Shown: one piece after another, positions 45,855 through 58,505 of the stretch
How the letters are laid out: the number at the start of each line of letters is the position of its first letter
Position numbering within the stretch: the first letter of the stretch is position 1
DNA from: Henckelia pumila
Lineage: Eukaryota; Streptophyta; Magnoliopsida; Lamiales; Gesneriaceae
Length of the DNA: 64,000 nt
Direction: 5' to 3'
Assembly (NCBI RefSeq): GCF_033568475.1
Contig: NW_027331831.1
Coordinates: forward strand, 15,066,001 to 15,130,000
Made by a program: the position numbers and the translations under genes
Notes under the pieces: model-generated
Seen by the model: only the letters and a program-made list of their open reading frames with translations
Database searches by the model: none
Told to the model about the DNA's origin: nothing

Positions 45855-47702
45855 AACATGTAAAACGAAACTTGATCGGGTCAGTACATCTCATCTAATT
45901 TTTTTTAAATAATTGCGTGAAACCAGACATTATGTAATATATTTGTGATTTAGCACACAAGTAAACAATCTATCCGAAATTAAAACTACAAGTGATAAGT
46001 AATTATATTTTTATTGGGTTATAATTCCGTTTTCATCCGGTTCACATTAATTACACACATATATATGTGTGTGTTTAAAATGATCATTTTCTTTTTGTTG
46101 AACTTAAACACATTTTCAATAATTATATATCATTCGGTTTATACGTTTAATTTGCTCTCATTGCTCGAAACATAATCGAGTGTTTCTTTTTAAATTCATT
46201 AAATTACTATCGTTATTATACACTATATATTTTACATATTAAAGAAAATGTACTCACGCAATTTTTTTAACATTTATTTTGATGTGTGTGATAGTTTTAG
46301 CAAATTAATTCCCTCGTTGAGATCTCTCTAAACGAATTGAAATGTTGAAGCATATAAAATTATTTTACCATTAAAATTTTTATATATTTTTAGAAAATCA
46401 TATGATATATATATATATATATATATTATGCATGTCCGTACGTACAAGCCTAACCCACACACATATGTATATATTATTATAAAGTACCCCATGATGACTA
46501 GGAAATAATTTGATTAATAGTTTGGTTGGCCAATAATATAATGTTTCTTGTCAAAATCGACCGAAAGATATGAAGGTGGGTCTTGAGTCACTTGATATGT
46601 CTTTTTAATCAAATGAATAATAATTATTGGAGGAGTTAAATCTGATGTTTTCACATAAATAAGTAATAACACTGATCATTTTAATTTTCTACAATATGGA
46701 TATCACCATCATGATATTTAGATGATTTATTGGCTGAATAATTATCGGATCATAATTTTTTTAAAAAAAAAAATTGATTGTCTCGAACTAGATAACAATA
46801 TATCAAAGCTCATCGCACAAAATATTTGAAAAATGATTTTTATACTTTGCCACTACTTTATCTATTTTGTGTTTTAGTCCATATATATAATTATTCAAAG
46901 TTTAGTTTTGATATATTAACTTTGATATGTTGGTTTTTATAATTCATATTTCGTTGGAGTGTTGATGTAGTACCAAAAATTGCTGACTTGTTCGACATCA
47001 TATCATCAAGTGCACTATATATAAAATAGTCATAAATCAAGCATCAATGCACCAAGACCAAAGTTTGACGAGATAGTGGACTAAAACTCAAGCAGAATAA
47101 GTTAATGGAACAAAAAAATTATTTTTCTTATAATAATTCTGCAATAATATAAAACTTTTGCATCGATCATTATCGTTTTTTTGGTTTTTTCCCCCTTCAA
47201 AGTAACAAAGAAAAAAGTCTGCTACCAAATGAAAAACAAAATGAAGCTTGTACTCTCCCTACATTATATTATAATAATATGTAGCCTAGTTTGCCCCCAT
47301 AATAATTTACTTTTTTTTTTTTCTTTCAAAAAAAGGTCTTCTTTTATGGTTGGCTGCTTGTGCCCATGCATGAAGAAGGATCCTTGAATCATCCCTGATC
47401 ATATATTTCCTGCATGCATGTATAATGACAATTCAATTTTCATGTTCTATATGAATATATCAAGATATATATCATGTAAACGAGTAATTCATTATAGAAA
47501 AAAACGTTACAAAAAAGGTTAATGCATTCTGCAAGATGTATATGTTATGTCCATAAAGTGTTTGAAAACATACACTTAATATATATATATATATATATAA
47601 TAATGTAAACTAAACACAACATATACGTACAAGATATTTGCACAAATAACAAAAATACCTACATATTCCGATTCATAGCTAGTTGAAGAGCTTTGATCTG
47701 CT
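45855..47702. other. Intergenic region downstream of the IDD gene
   Basis: AT-rich, with short AT microsatellites (about 46403-46426 and 47579-47600) and one MITE copy (46828-47127). No gene is supported. The minus-strand 3' UTR of the IDD gene must lie in the last few hundred bases. Confidence 0.6.
46828..47127. mobile_element. MULE-type MITE copy 1 (diverged), downstream of IDD
   Basis: Ends GAAAAATGATTTTTA and, in complement, GAAAAATAATTTTTTT. Contains the family phrases TTTTAGTCCAT and ACCAAAG/GGACTAAAAC, inverted at the two ends. Similar to 50600-50918. No clear target duplication remains. Confidence 0.55.
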
Positions 47703-50524
47703 TCAATGGAAACTCCCCCTCCCAAAAGCTTGGGGCGACGCGCCATTTTTTCCTTGCGAATCTACTAACGAGCTGAACCCCATGCCATGTTGCAGCTGCC
47801 CTCTTCCTACCCCGAGAAAGTCCCTCGTCAATCTCCCCGCCCCCGCTCGTTCTACACCGCCGCCGCCGCTGCTAAAACCTGTATCATTCTCATTAGTATT
47901 ATTATTATTATTGTTGTTGTTGTTACTATGATAAGCTCGGAATCCTCTGTACTCATCGTCGTGAATGTCCCCGTCATATGTGCCACCACCGATGGAGGAG
48001 TTCAAGGGATTCACCAAATCTTGGAGATGGCTGATGCCATTGTAACTTTCTCCATAAACACAAGAAGACCCTCCATAGTTTTCTTGGTCGAGAGTCGACT
48101 GGTTCGACTTCCCGAAGGTTTTGAGCAGCGATGATGCAGCGTTGTTGCTTGTGGTCGAGCCCAACTGAGCGGCCTTCTGTAGCAGCGCGGTGGCGGACAT
48201 GTGTGCCGCGGCGCCGGGGTTTTGCATGGCATGTGAGGTGCTGTAGAGTGAAGGGATACCAGAACTCATGATGTTACCTGCTGGTCAATCCATTAGAATT
48301 ATATATAAATAGAAGAACCAAATATAATTCAGTCATAAAAAATAATAATATATATGTGGTTTTAACTTTGATTTTTTGATTCTCATACATATATATTTGA
48401 ATTGAAGCATTAATATTGCTTATGCTCTATCAGGCCAAGATCACTTATGCTTACAATTGGATGCATAAATGCAAGAGAATAATATGAAAATTTAGTCTTT
48501 GGCTAGACATGAGGAGATTCAAATGCATGCATATGATTCAATTGTGAAAAATATTTAAATTTTATGCAATTTTTTTTTTCAAAAAATTCAAAGATTCATA
48601 TGATCATACCCACGACGTCTCACAATCTTGTTAAGAAAAATCCATAATGATCACTTTTGTTCGGAGGCTGCAAATACTAGTCAATGCAATCAAATTTTTT
48701 TTTAAACATTAATAATGAACAGTTATCTAGTGTTGGTATATATGCATGGCATACATATATACATGCATACGTACCATTTGAGAAAAGAGCGGCGTACTCC
48801 TCCGGCCCGCCACCGGAGCCTTGTCTGGCGCCAGCGTTATCGAGGGCATTACAACCGTTGGGGAAGAAGCCGAGATTGAAAAGACCAGCCATGGAGGAGG
48901 AACTAGAGCCATTGTTGGCAGTTATCTGCAGCTGGGGAGGAAGCTGCATCAGCCCCTGAAACGACGAAGGCGACTTGTTCGGCAATGTTAATCCGAAGTG
49001 TGATAAAGATTGATTGTTCTCGTCTTCTTGATCATTGTCATTATGCGGTTGCAGCCCGAAAAGAGCGGCTGCAGCCGCAGAAGGAGGAGGGTGAAGGCGG
49101 AATCCCGGGCCAACCAGGGTGGTGTCGAACTGTGGGCCAGGCCTTGTGGTGCCGCCGTTTCCAAGCCGGAGCACATCCTGAGTTGCTAGAGGGGGGTTGA
49201 ATTCAACTGCGTTGAGTGAATTTGGATTCAGATTCCTAGCACTTTCTTGGGCTAGGGCATCACAGAATGCCCTATGTGTGATAAAACTATCACGCCTGCA
49301 AGAAATTAAAAAAGAACCAAGTAAATAAATTATATCATAATTATACATGCATGCAATAGTATGCATGACAAACACTTTGTGTATTAAATATTGATATTGG
49401 CTTTGTTCACTAAAACACATATAATTCAGCAATTTCATTTGTTTTTCTAGCTAGTTGCATTTTTAATAACAAGATCGTTGAACGTAACAAGATTAAAATA
49501 TTATACACGTAACTTTACACACACACACATTATATATATATATATATATATAATATAAATATCGTGAGCATCCACTGTAAGCATCTATGTAAGCACCGTC
49601 CACCTATGGATGTGCTGGACGTCATTTGTGGACGCTAGCTATCTTAGTGGTGCACATGATTCACATAAATGCCCAAAATAGATGTTCACCAAATCGAAAC
49701 TAGCTAATACAATAGAGCAAATGATAGCGGAAGGAATAATCATGATAAATTTGATTTAATCTCAATATTTTTTCTATAGAAATTATATAGTAATAAACAT
49801 CAACGGGACTACGTCTATAAAATATGGAGACATTTTGTTCCTCAGTCCTTAGTAGGGAATCATGATAGGGTGGAATAATTTAGTTGGTAGATTGAACTCA
49901 CAAAAGTTTAAGGGAAAGAAGACAAGATGTACATATAATTGAGCATGAGCATCCAATGTTGGGAGGTAGATCAATTTCTCAAACACAAAATTACAAGCCA
50001 ATTTCATGACTACATATATAGCTAGTTTGGATCCAAAGATTTGAAATCAAATGATTTTCCGTTCAAAATGTATATATATTAATTATTGCACTTGTTTTGA
50101 AAGTTTTAAATTTCATGAATTTAAAACCAGTCCCCCCTCCTTTCAATTTGTAACAAAATAAAATTATTTGAAATCCATTCCCAGATCAATTTTATAGATC
50201 TTCATATATAACTCCATCCAAACATGCACAGTACCCTTAAAGAATTTCGATGACAAAATTAAACTACAAGGAATTAGAAATAATAATTAATCTAGTAATA
50301 TCTAATTTGAAAATTCTCCAATATGTAACAAAACATCATATCTAAATAACTCTTTCCAAACACACCCTTGAGGAATTTTGATGATAAAATATTTGAACAC
50401 AACCAGCCTTTGAATAAATCAAAACTAGGTAGACCGGAGGAGACTTGAAAGTCTTAATTAACTACTAATTTAATTGACTATAGAGCCGAAACTTGTATTA
50501 ATTTCAAGGGGAAAGATTTATATA

Positions 50525-50572
<48 letters not shown>

Positions 50573-52449
50573 CTGAAATTTTCATTTCGTTTTGAAATTG
50601 AAAAAAATGATTTTTTTTCCGATTAACTTGATCAACTTTGGATTTGGTCCATCAACATTTCAAAATTTAGCTTTAGTATATTATTAACTTTTAGTTTTCA
50701 GCTTTTTTGGTTCAATTGCTGATGTGGGAACGCGACAGCTTGACAAATCAGTATTTTCCAAAGTCGCGTTATCAATTTCAGGTGTTATGATACCAGCAGT
50801 TAGACCAAAATTGCCAAAAATAAAAGGTTAATTAGAGTGTCAGAACCAAAAATTGAAAACCAAGTGAACCAAAATTGCACAAATTAATGGACCAAAAACA
50901 AAAAAAGACCATTTTCCCTTTGAAATTCAAAATGGCATTCGAGCGAATCCAAGATTTATTCGAAAGAGAAGCGAGTTCAAGATCACCGAACTAATTATAT
51001 ATAGTAATATTTTAACTCAAAAAATTGCAACAAGAGATTTGAATTTCCTTTTTTCATCCTCCAAATCACATGCTAATTAAGAAAAAAGAGGGAAAAAAAA
51101 AAAAAGGAATTTTGAGAGAAGGATGACTAAAATGAGTGAATGGATGAGATTTGAGGGTGAATGATGGAAAAGGGATAATATAAGCTACAAATGGAACACA
51201 CAGCACAAAAAAACCAAGGCATAAGAGAACAAACCTTGTACACCACAGATTACACAAACAAAACAACACATGCAAATGTTCCTGCAGACTCCTCTTATGT
51301 TATGGCGTTTTCCACATTACATATTTCACGTGGACTCATTCCCTTTTCCTTTTTTTTCCCACAGGCAAACTTCCAAAGAATAAAACGAATCATTTTCAAG
51401 ATCTGTAACACCCGTGAAACCAAACCCTTTTCCCTTTTTTTTTTTTTCTATAAAAAAAAAATTTCCCCATATGCATGCCCTTAAATATATTAACAATCGT
51501 GAAGATACATACATACATACATACATAAATGCGTATAATATACGGACCTGGAGAAGAGGGTGCCGCAGTCGCATTTGTATTCCCTGGTTCCGCATGTCTT
51601 GGAGTGAGCCTTCCAGTCGGACTGCACGGCGTATTTCTTGGAGCATTTGTCGCACTTGTACTTCTTCTCTCCGTGTTTTCTTGAGTAGTGCTTCTTGATC
51701 CCGGTGAGGTCCCCGAGGGCCCGGCCGGGGTCGTGGTGAACGCACGTCGGCTCGGGGCAGAGGTATACCTTCCTCTTGATCTGGTCCTTGGGGCCCTTCT
51801 GCTTCAGCTTCCATGGAAGGTTGTGGCCTCTCCTGTGCAGCTGCAGATTTTGCTCTCTTTGGAACCCTTTGTTGCATACCTCGCAAATGAATCTGTTGGT
51901 CGCCATTAGGGTTTTCGGAGACAGTGCTATGATCTCCGAGTCCGGATCTGCAATTATATATATATATTCATCATTTTAGAATTAATCAACACATGACAGT
52001 TATTAATTTAATTACTACAATAATTCATCTAAATTAATCTTTAAACAAAAAAATGGAAATTTTTAGTTCACATCAATTAGCTAGCTTTTTTCTTGAAAAC
52101 TTTTTTCTAGACATATGACATATATACATATAGCTAGCTAGGGTTTCCACCTTAATTACATGGTTTCTTGGAGAGGAAAAGGGCAAGAAAATTAGCAAAT
52201 TAAACTCGTGGGCTATTCGGATTTCGGCTTTAGAAAAAAACAAAGAATTAACTATATGTATATATATATAATTTCTTGATGATACTTGCATGGATTTCCA
52301 GGCTGATTCCTCCTCTTCTTGAGCAAATTAGAAGCAGATGGCTGAGATTGAGCAGCCGACAAAATCTGCTGCTGCTGCTGCTCCTTAATCTGAATCTCAT
52401 TCTCATCTCCCATTCCAAGAAAAGCTGATGAAAAAGAAGAAGCCGCCAT
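47703..52449 (-). CDS. INDETERMINATE DOMAIN (IDD) C2H2 zinc-finger transcription factor
   Basis: Plant-specific nuclear DNA-binding regulator; IDD proteins act in root patterning, gibberellin signalling with DELLA and SCARECROW partners, and starch or flowering control. Four exons: 52449-52290, 51947-51548, 49295-48775, 48277-47703. They join to 1656 bases, 551 residues, in frame throughout. A basic KKRR (44-47) is the likely nuclear signal. Finger ligands: C75/C78/H91/H95, C117/C122/H140/H145, C152/C155/H168/C172 and C179/C181/H194/C198, that is two C2H2 and two C2HC fingers as in all IDDs. The C-terminus has Gln, Asn and Gly runs plus the family motifs [18 protein letters not shown] and TRDFLGVG. 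The MAASS start and C-terminus suggest the IDD4/5/6 branch (tentative). Introns 2 and 3 are GT-AG; intron 1 needs a GC donor. Nothing suggests inactivation. Confidence 0.93.
50521..50570. repeat. (AT)n microsatellite in IDD intron 2
   Basis: About 50 bases of nearly pure AT dinucleotides, next to the intronic MITE. Confidence 0.9.
50600..50918. mobile_element. MULE-type MITE copy 2 (319 bp) in IDD intron 2
   Basis: Ends GAAAAAAATGATTTTTT and, in complement, GGGAAAATGGTCTTTTTT. A perfect 9-bp duplication TTTGAAATT lies at 50591-50599 and 50919-50927, the size made by Mutator-like transposases. Non-coding; contains inverted GGTCCAT/ATGGACC phrases. Confidence 0.85.
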
Positions 52450-53235
52450 TTTTTTTGCTAAAACTCACGCATCTGTGTGTTTAATTACATCTGGAAATGA
52501 TTCAACAATTGGCATGGGATTGAAGCTCTGCAGATTGGAACTGGAAGATGAACACACACATATATATATGTAGATTCAAGAGAGAATATAATTTAATTGA
52601 AAATTGTTGGATTCAGCGGAAAAAAGAGATAAATATAGAGAACCAAAAGGATATACGTATATATATGTGTGTATGTAATAAAGCTTCAATATTATTAGCC
52701 ATGGCAGTTTTGATATGATACCTTTTTGTTTGGACTGTACATGTAATTTTCCTTGCTTTCAGTGAAAAATTAAATTTTCCAATTGCAAAAGATGCTTTTT
52801 AGTTGAGACAGCTATTTTGGCTAATTGTGACTCATATATTTAATTTAAAATAATAATTATTTATTCTTATATTAAATATAAAATTTTTAAGTAAAATTTT
52901 ATATTTTTATAATTATTTGATAATTAAATGGTTTGTATTTTGGGTCTTATTAATTTATAAACCTCTTTATTTGGGTTTTTTATTCACTTTTTTTTATTGG
53001 TTTTTATTAATCAGTCATTAATATCAATGCGACTCGAATCCAAACTCCAGATTATATATAAAATCGCATGCATTGATTATGTATATTGTATGGAAAAAGT
53101 AGTTGATTTTCGAAAATTTTGGCAATTCGCGTTAATTTATCTTTTTCTTATGAAATAAGACAATTGTCGTTCATGAAAAAAATGTCTGTGACGTAGCTGT
53201 AAACAAATGTCAAGCATGAGAGTGATAAATTGGGA
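52450..53235. other. Upstream region of the IDD gene
   Basis: AT-rich, no ORF of note. It should hold the 5' UTR and core promoter (minus sense). Several TATA-like stretches occur and none can be chosen by eye. Confidence 0.5.
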
Positions 53236-53525
53236 GGGAAAATGATTTTTTTTGTTTCAATTAGTCAATTTGTTTATTTTTGTTCAGGACAATTAATTAA
53301 TAAAGTTCGGTTTTGGTACGTTAATTTTTGATTTTCGACTATTAATTTGGTCCAATTTTTGACGTGATAACTTGACATGTCATTATTTTTTGATGACATG
53401 TCAGTATTTTCAGGTTTCACGTCAACAATTTGATCAAAATAATTAAAAAATAAAAGTTTATATACCAAAACCAACTTTAACTAATTAATGGACCAAAACC
53501 AAATAATATAAAAATCTATTTTCCC
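53236..53525. mobile_element. MULE-type MITE copy 3, upstream of IDD
   Basis: Ends GGGAAAATGATTTTTT and, in complement, GGGAAAATAGATTTTT. It has the same inner phrases (TTTTGGTACGTTAATTTTTGA at the left, complement at the right) and the central CATGTCA repeats. Flanks share AAATT only, so the duplication has decayed. Confidence 0.7.
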
Positions 53526-54119
53526 AAATTTTAACGTTCTTAACATTTTTCTACCATTTTGATTTTTAAAGAATAGATGTTCATTTTATAAATATATATT
53601 AGCATCTCTTGCACACAATGCTTATATACACATAAATTTTTTCAATACTTAATTTTTTGTGTTGATTAATTTTCATTATTTTCATAACTAACATGATGAA
53701 TTAAATATTTAAAATTTTAGATTAGATTAAGATTTAAAAAAACTATTTAATATTAAAAATTAAAATTATTAATATTGCATAAATGAATATGAATATTCAA
53801 TCTTGTGTTTTGTGTTGTTTGTAAGTAGAATAAACAAATATTTTTTATATCAATCTATATATAGTGGTATAGCTTGATGAATATATTTGTGACCTCAACA
53901 AAAAATGTGAAGATGCAATACGTAGCTCAACAACATAAGATATTTGTGTCTCTGAACTTAATGATGATGTCGTTAATATGATTCATTTTCATATATATAT
54001 AAAGCTCACATACCAAATTGAGGGCGGAAAATAAAAATGAACATCTGAACAACAAAATTAATTTTTATATCCTAGAGTCGTTGCATATTGGATCGTGAAT
54101 GTGGTGAAAAACAAATTGA
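53526..54119. other. AT-rich intergenic stretch
   Basis: No coding or repeat structure that I can support. Confidence 0.5.
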
Positions 54120-55227
54120 GATGACAACCCTCTTATCGTCCTTATACTATTCATAATGTGTGTTATGCACGAAACCATAACATCTTCGTGTGTGTGCAAA
54201 AAATAATCTCACATTCCTAATTTCCTATTAATTTGTATAAAAAATGCCGAGATTATTTCAAACAGATTAGGAATTATTCTAAATTGGGGACAGTTTGAAC
54301 CTAATTATTTACATTCACTTGGAAAGGTTGACCTTAGTGACCCAAAACATTATCCCCGATAAGTAGAACATTACATGTGCAATTAAGCCGAATTTGTACT
54401 CTTATTGCTCATGTATTGTGTCAGACCCAATTATCATACATGCTCTTTTAATAGTGAAGTTCAAATATAAACATCGTCATATATATCATATTTAACAGCT
54501 GTTGAAGTTTAGAAGTATATGTAATCACTCAATTGTAAACGTTGAGAAATGAATAATATCACCATAGGCGATCTCATTAAATTAGGAGCAATGCATTCCT
54601 CTTCTACATTTGACAAAATAGTGCACATGACATTAGATAACTAGCACTAATGGAATTGAGCGACAATTCATTTTTAAAATTCATTACAAGCATCATAATG
54701 TTTGTTATGCACCAAATCATATATAACACCTTCGTGTGTGCAAAGAATGAGTCTATAATTCCTAAATTCTTATATGTTTGTGTCACAAATGTCCGAGATT
54801 ATGCCAAATTTTTTTGAAATTATTCAAAATCGGAGACAATTCAAACTTAATTTACTTTCATTTTGCAATGTCGTTCTTAGTGTGCCAAAATTTTATACCA
54901 ATAGGTATAAAATTATATGCACAATTAAGTCGCGTATGTACTCTTTTTTCTCGTGTGTTGTGTCAATGCCCATGATCAAGCATGTTCTTTTAATAGTGGA
55001 TTTCAAATATAAGCGTCGCTAAAAATTGATTAATCGATGTCTAAATTATATCATATTCAACAAAAATTGAAGTTTAGAAGTACATCTAATTACGCAATTG
55101 CATACGTTGAGCAATGAAATATACCACATGTGATCTCATTAAATAATGAGTAGTGTATTTTTTCTTCTACATTTGTCAAAGTAGTGCACGTGACATTAGA
55201 TTACTAGCACTAATGGAACTGGACGAC

Positions 55228-55480
55228 TGTTGGAGTGCAATAATTGTCTCTGCTGGGTAGAGCGATTGAACCATGACGCTTGGGTTGTTGTGCGATTTAA
55301 AATATTTGAGTTGCACCATTACCACTAACTATAGCTTTTGGTAAAGCGACAAGCGCTCGGTCTTACAATTGGTATCAGAGTCAAGGTCATGAGTTCGATT
55401 CTCATTGATTGCAAGGAGTCATGCAATTATTGGGAGGTTACTCTTCTTGCTCTCGTGTCTAGATCCATTGATCATGTATA
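55228..55480 (+). mobile_element. TRIM fragment: 140-bp LTR plus tRNA-Met primer site
   Basis: TGTTGGAGTGCAATAATTG to GGTCTTACA (55228-55367), then ATTGGTATCAGAGTCAAGG (primer site at about 55370). About 100 bases of internal sequence follow and no second LTR. The internal GAGTTCGATTCTC is B-box-like but is best explained as TRIM sequence. Confidence 0.65.
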
Positions 55481-56209
55481 CTATTTAAATGATGGAGTTC
55501 AAATATAAGTGTCATCTTACAAATTTTGTTAATCGATGCCTAACAACAACTATTGAAGTTTAGAATTATATCTAATTATACGATTGTAGACATTGGGCAA
55601 AAAAATGAATGATATCACTAGTTGTGATCTAATTGAACAATGAGCATGCAATATATATATTTCTTCTATGTTTGTCAAAATGGTGCACATGATATTAAAC
55701 GACCAAAACTAATGGAAATTTGGCGACTATTCCTACGACAATGAAAATTTATTGAAGAATAAGAATCATAATGTGTATTATGTGAAATGTACCAAACTAT
55801 AACATCTTCATGTGTGCGTAAAGAATGAGTCTCTCATTTTTTATTTCCTATCCACCTGTGCCATAAATGTTCGAGATTGTTCCAAATATATTTGAAATTA
55901 TTTTAAATCAGGAACAATTTGACCTAATTTATTTTCAGTTGACAAGCTCGATTAGTGACAAAATTTTATCCCGAAAAGTAGAAAATTATATGCGCAAGTA
56001 ATCCGCATCTGTACTCTTATTGCTCATGTGTTGTGCCACCCAATTATGATCACACATGTTGTTTTAATAGTTGAGTTCAAATACAAGCGTCATCTTAAAA
56101 ATTTGGCTAATTGATGCGTAAATAACATATTCAACAAATGTTCAAATTTAGAAATACATCTAATTATGAAATCTTCGACATTGTGCAATGAATGTATCTC
56201 CACATGTGA

Positions 56210-57396
56210 TGTTGTGGATCGAATATGTATGTAGAGGGGGGTGAATACACACTTATAAATTTTTACTTTAAAATACACGGCGATTGAGCAAATGTTAGTA
56301 TACTCAATCGATTTTTCTTTTAGCTTCCTAGATAAATAAGAACGACTAGAATAGTGCGGAAACAGTTCTCACTAAGCTAGTTGATGAAGATGAAAATTAG
56401 TGTAATGCAGTAACGTAAATGAACACAGATATGTTTATGGATGTTCGGAGATCAATCTCCTACGTCATCCCTTCTTTCTCATGGGAAGGATACACTAGAA
56501 GACTTTGGTTATTACAACGTCTTGTAATACACCCGATCCAAGTTAGGACTTATCAATCGCCTAAGATGGAACTCCTAGATTTACACTGATAAGATCTCAA
56601 GTTCTTATCAAATTTTTCTTCAGTTGATGATGATGAACGTCTAAGCTTCTTGAGAGCTTAGAATCTCAAATCCTTGTAACGATGAATGTTCTTCAAACAA
56701 CAGCTTGGATCTGAGTAACCCTTGATTAGATCTCTTGATAGATCAGATGTGCTTTTGACGAGAAGGGTTGAGCAGTCGAGTATTCAGAGCGTGTCAAGTG
56801 CTCAAGTATGCAAATCTTTGTGAAGACGTGGTTCTCTTTCTTCTTGGTGAGCTCTGATATTTATATGATTATATCAGTTTTTTCAATGTCTTTTTCTTTC
56901 TGTCAACGGTAGGAAACTTCTTGAGTGTCAAATATCATTCCTTGATTTGTGAAATGTGACTTTATCTTCTGAAGTATCTGTACTCGGAAGGCCTTAAATT
57001 GTCTATTCAATGTGTCTCGGCATTAAATGCTATTTATGGTTTTTCTCACTTTATCAGACGACTCCTTAAATGCTTCGTCCTCTGCATTTAAGTTGTCTTG
57101 TCAACTATCTGATACTGGGGATTTGTGACTCTTTGAATTCGGCAGATATTTAGCAACTTATGAACTCAGCCCAGATCAGTTGAGCAATAGTCGGTTGATG
57201 TACTTAGCTCAGTTGACAGATAACGGTTGACATGCTTAGATCAGCTGATACTGCATATTCCAATCGATATCTTCCATCGTCAGCTGATATGTTGAAGTCG
57301 GTAGATTCTCTTTGTCACCTGTTATACACGTACAACGGCGGCCAAACTATAACAATGAAGTGTTGTTTTGTTATCACCAAAAGTTAGGATTCAACA
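56210..57396. repeat. Solo LTR f (1187 bp) inside the tandem array
   Basis: Starts TGTTGTGGATCGAATATG and ends GTTAGGATTCAACA, flanked by TGTGA (56205-56209, 57397-57401). The start with GTAGAGGGGGGTGAATACAC is usual for copia-type LTRs (recollection). No coding domain. Confidence 0.88.
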
Positions 57397-57626
57397 TGTG
57401 ATCTCATTAAATAATAAACATGTATTAATCTTTCTACATTTTCCAAAGTAGTTTGCATGAAATTAGATGATCAACACTAATGTAATTGGGTGAAGATTCA
57501 TCCGAGATTGTTCCAAATTAATTTGAAATTATTATGAAGTCGGGATAATTCGAACACAATTTATTTTCATTTGGCAAGATCCATCTTAATGACCCAAAAC
57601 TTTATCTTGTTGAGTATAAAATTTGA

Positions 57627-58505
57627 AAGGGCCCGTGACCTGATTTATATTTAATGAGCAAACAACCAGGATTAATTAATGTAAACAGCGAAAGCGAGTT
57701 AAAAATTTGTGTTTTGGGCCTACAGAAAATTCGGCATGACCTATTCGTAAATAGGACATCCCAAAAACCTGTACAACATAATCAGCAATATATACTCGAA
57801 AATAGAGTCACAACATCAATTTACAAACATATAGCCGCACTGGCCAGGACTAAACACATGCAGAGCCGGCAAGGCTCGATCACACCAACAAATCCAAAAC
57901 AAAGTCCAAAACTATCAATACAGATACACGGGGCATCACCCCGACAAATATAAAACTCGCTAAACTGATATATACATATATCTGGGAACTCGACTCCACG
58001 CTCGTCTCACTGGGTACCACTAGATGACGCTCCACCAGATGCGTCAAATCCCCCTGGATAACCTGCTATGGAATCACAAACAACCACAACATAAAAAGAA
58101 AACAGGGGTCGGACACCAGTACGACGAACTAGAAAAATTACGACAAATATAACTGACATTAATAAAATCAAGTACAATGCAATGTGTGACAGGTATCAAT
58201 GGAATAAAGGATACCAAATGGAGTCCAAATAATCGTATCACAATAATCTCAGTGGCCACCCGTGTCAGGAACGCAGCAGACCTCGAATCATCACTGCTAA
58301 TCCACACACGTAGCATCGAGGGCGACAGGAGCTACCCGTTCGGCCTCATTCTGTCATCAGGAGTGTCGTACGTAGCATCGAGAGCACGATTGCTACCCGC
58401 TTGTTCTCGTGCTAACTCAAGAGTGCACTAAATAATGTCACTCGCTCCATCGATGACTCAATACATCTCAAGAGATCAATATCAATAGCTATCAAAGAAG
58501 TCAAA
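57627..58505 (-). repeat. LTR fragment cut by element C
   Basis: Starts TGAAAGGGCCCGTGACC, the complement of a gypsy-like GGTCACGGGCCCTTTCA end. It runs into element C at 58506, so the rest should lie beyond the right edge of the window. It contains a repeated CGTAGCATCGAG...GCTACCCG phrase (58309-58345, 58371-58405). No gene. Confidence 0.55.

Larger units (their letters stand above)
54120..57626. repeat. Tandem array of a roughly 547-bp unit, interrupted
   Basis: Phrases such as CTTCGTGTGTGCAAAGAATGA, GTACTCTTATTGCTCATGT and GACATTAGATNACTAGCACTAATGGAA recur. Unit starts are at about 54181, 54728 and 55803, with partial units before 54181 and after 57402. A unit's second half and the next unit's first half are replaced by the TRIM fragment at 55228. 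No gene. Origin unknown; neither centromeric nor typical satellite length. Confidence 0.7.

Noticed and set aside
47683..49200. Plus-strand frames opposite IDD exons 3 and 4
   Set aside because: Antisense shadows of GC-rich exons.
52252..52289. Read-through end of IDD exon 1 with a GT donor at 52285
   Set aside because: Gives an out-of-frame join with exon 2 and destroys all zinc fingers.
55360..55420. tRNA gene or SINE, suggested by a B-box-like GAGTTCGATTCTC
   Set aside because: It follows an LTR end and primer site directly and has no A box or cloverleaf; TRIM sequence explains it.
54120..57626. CRISPR-like or phage-type repeat array
   Set aside because: Units are about 547 bp, without spacers; the sequence is plant nuclear DNA.
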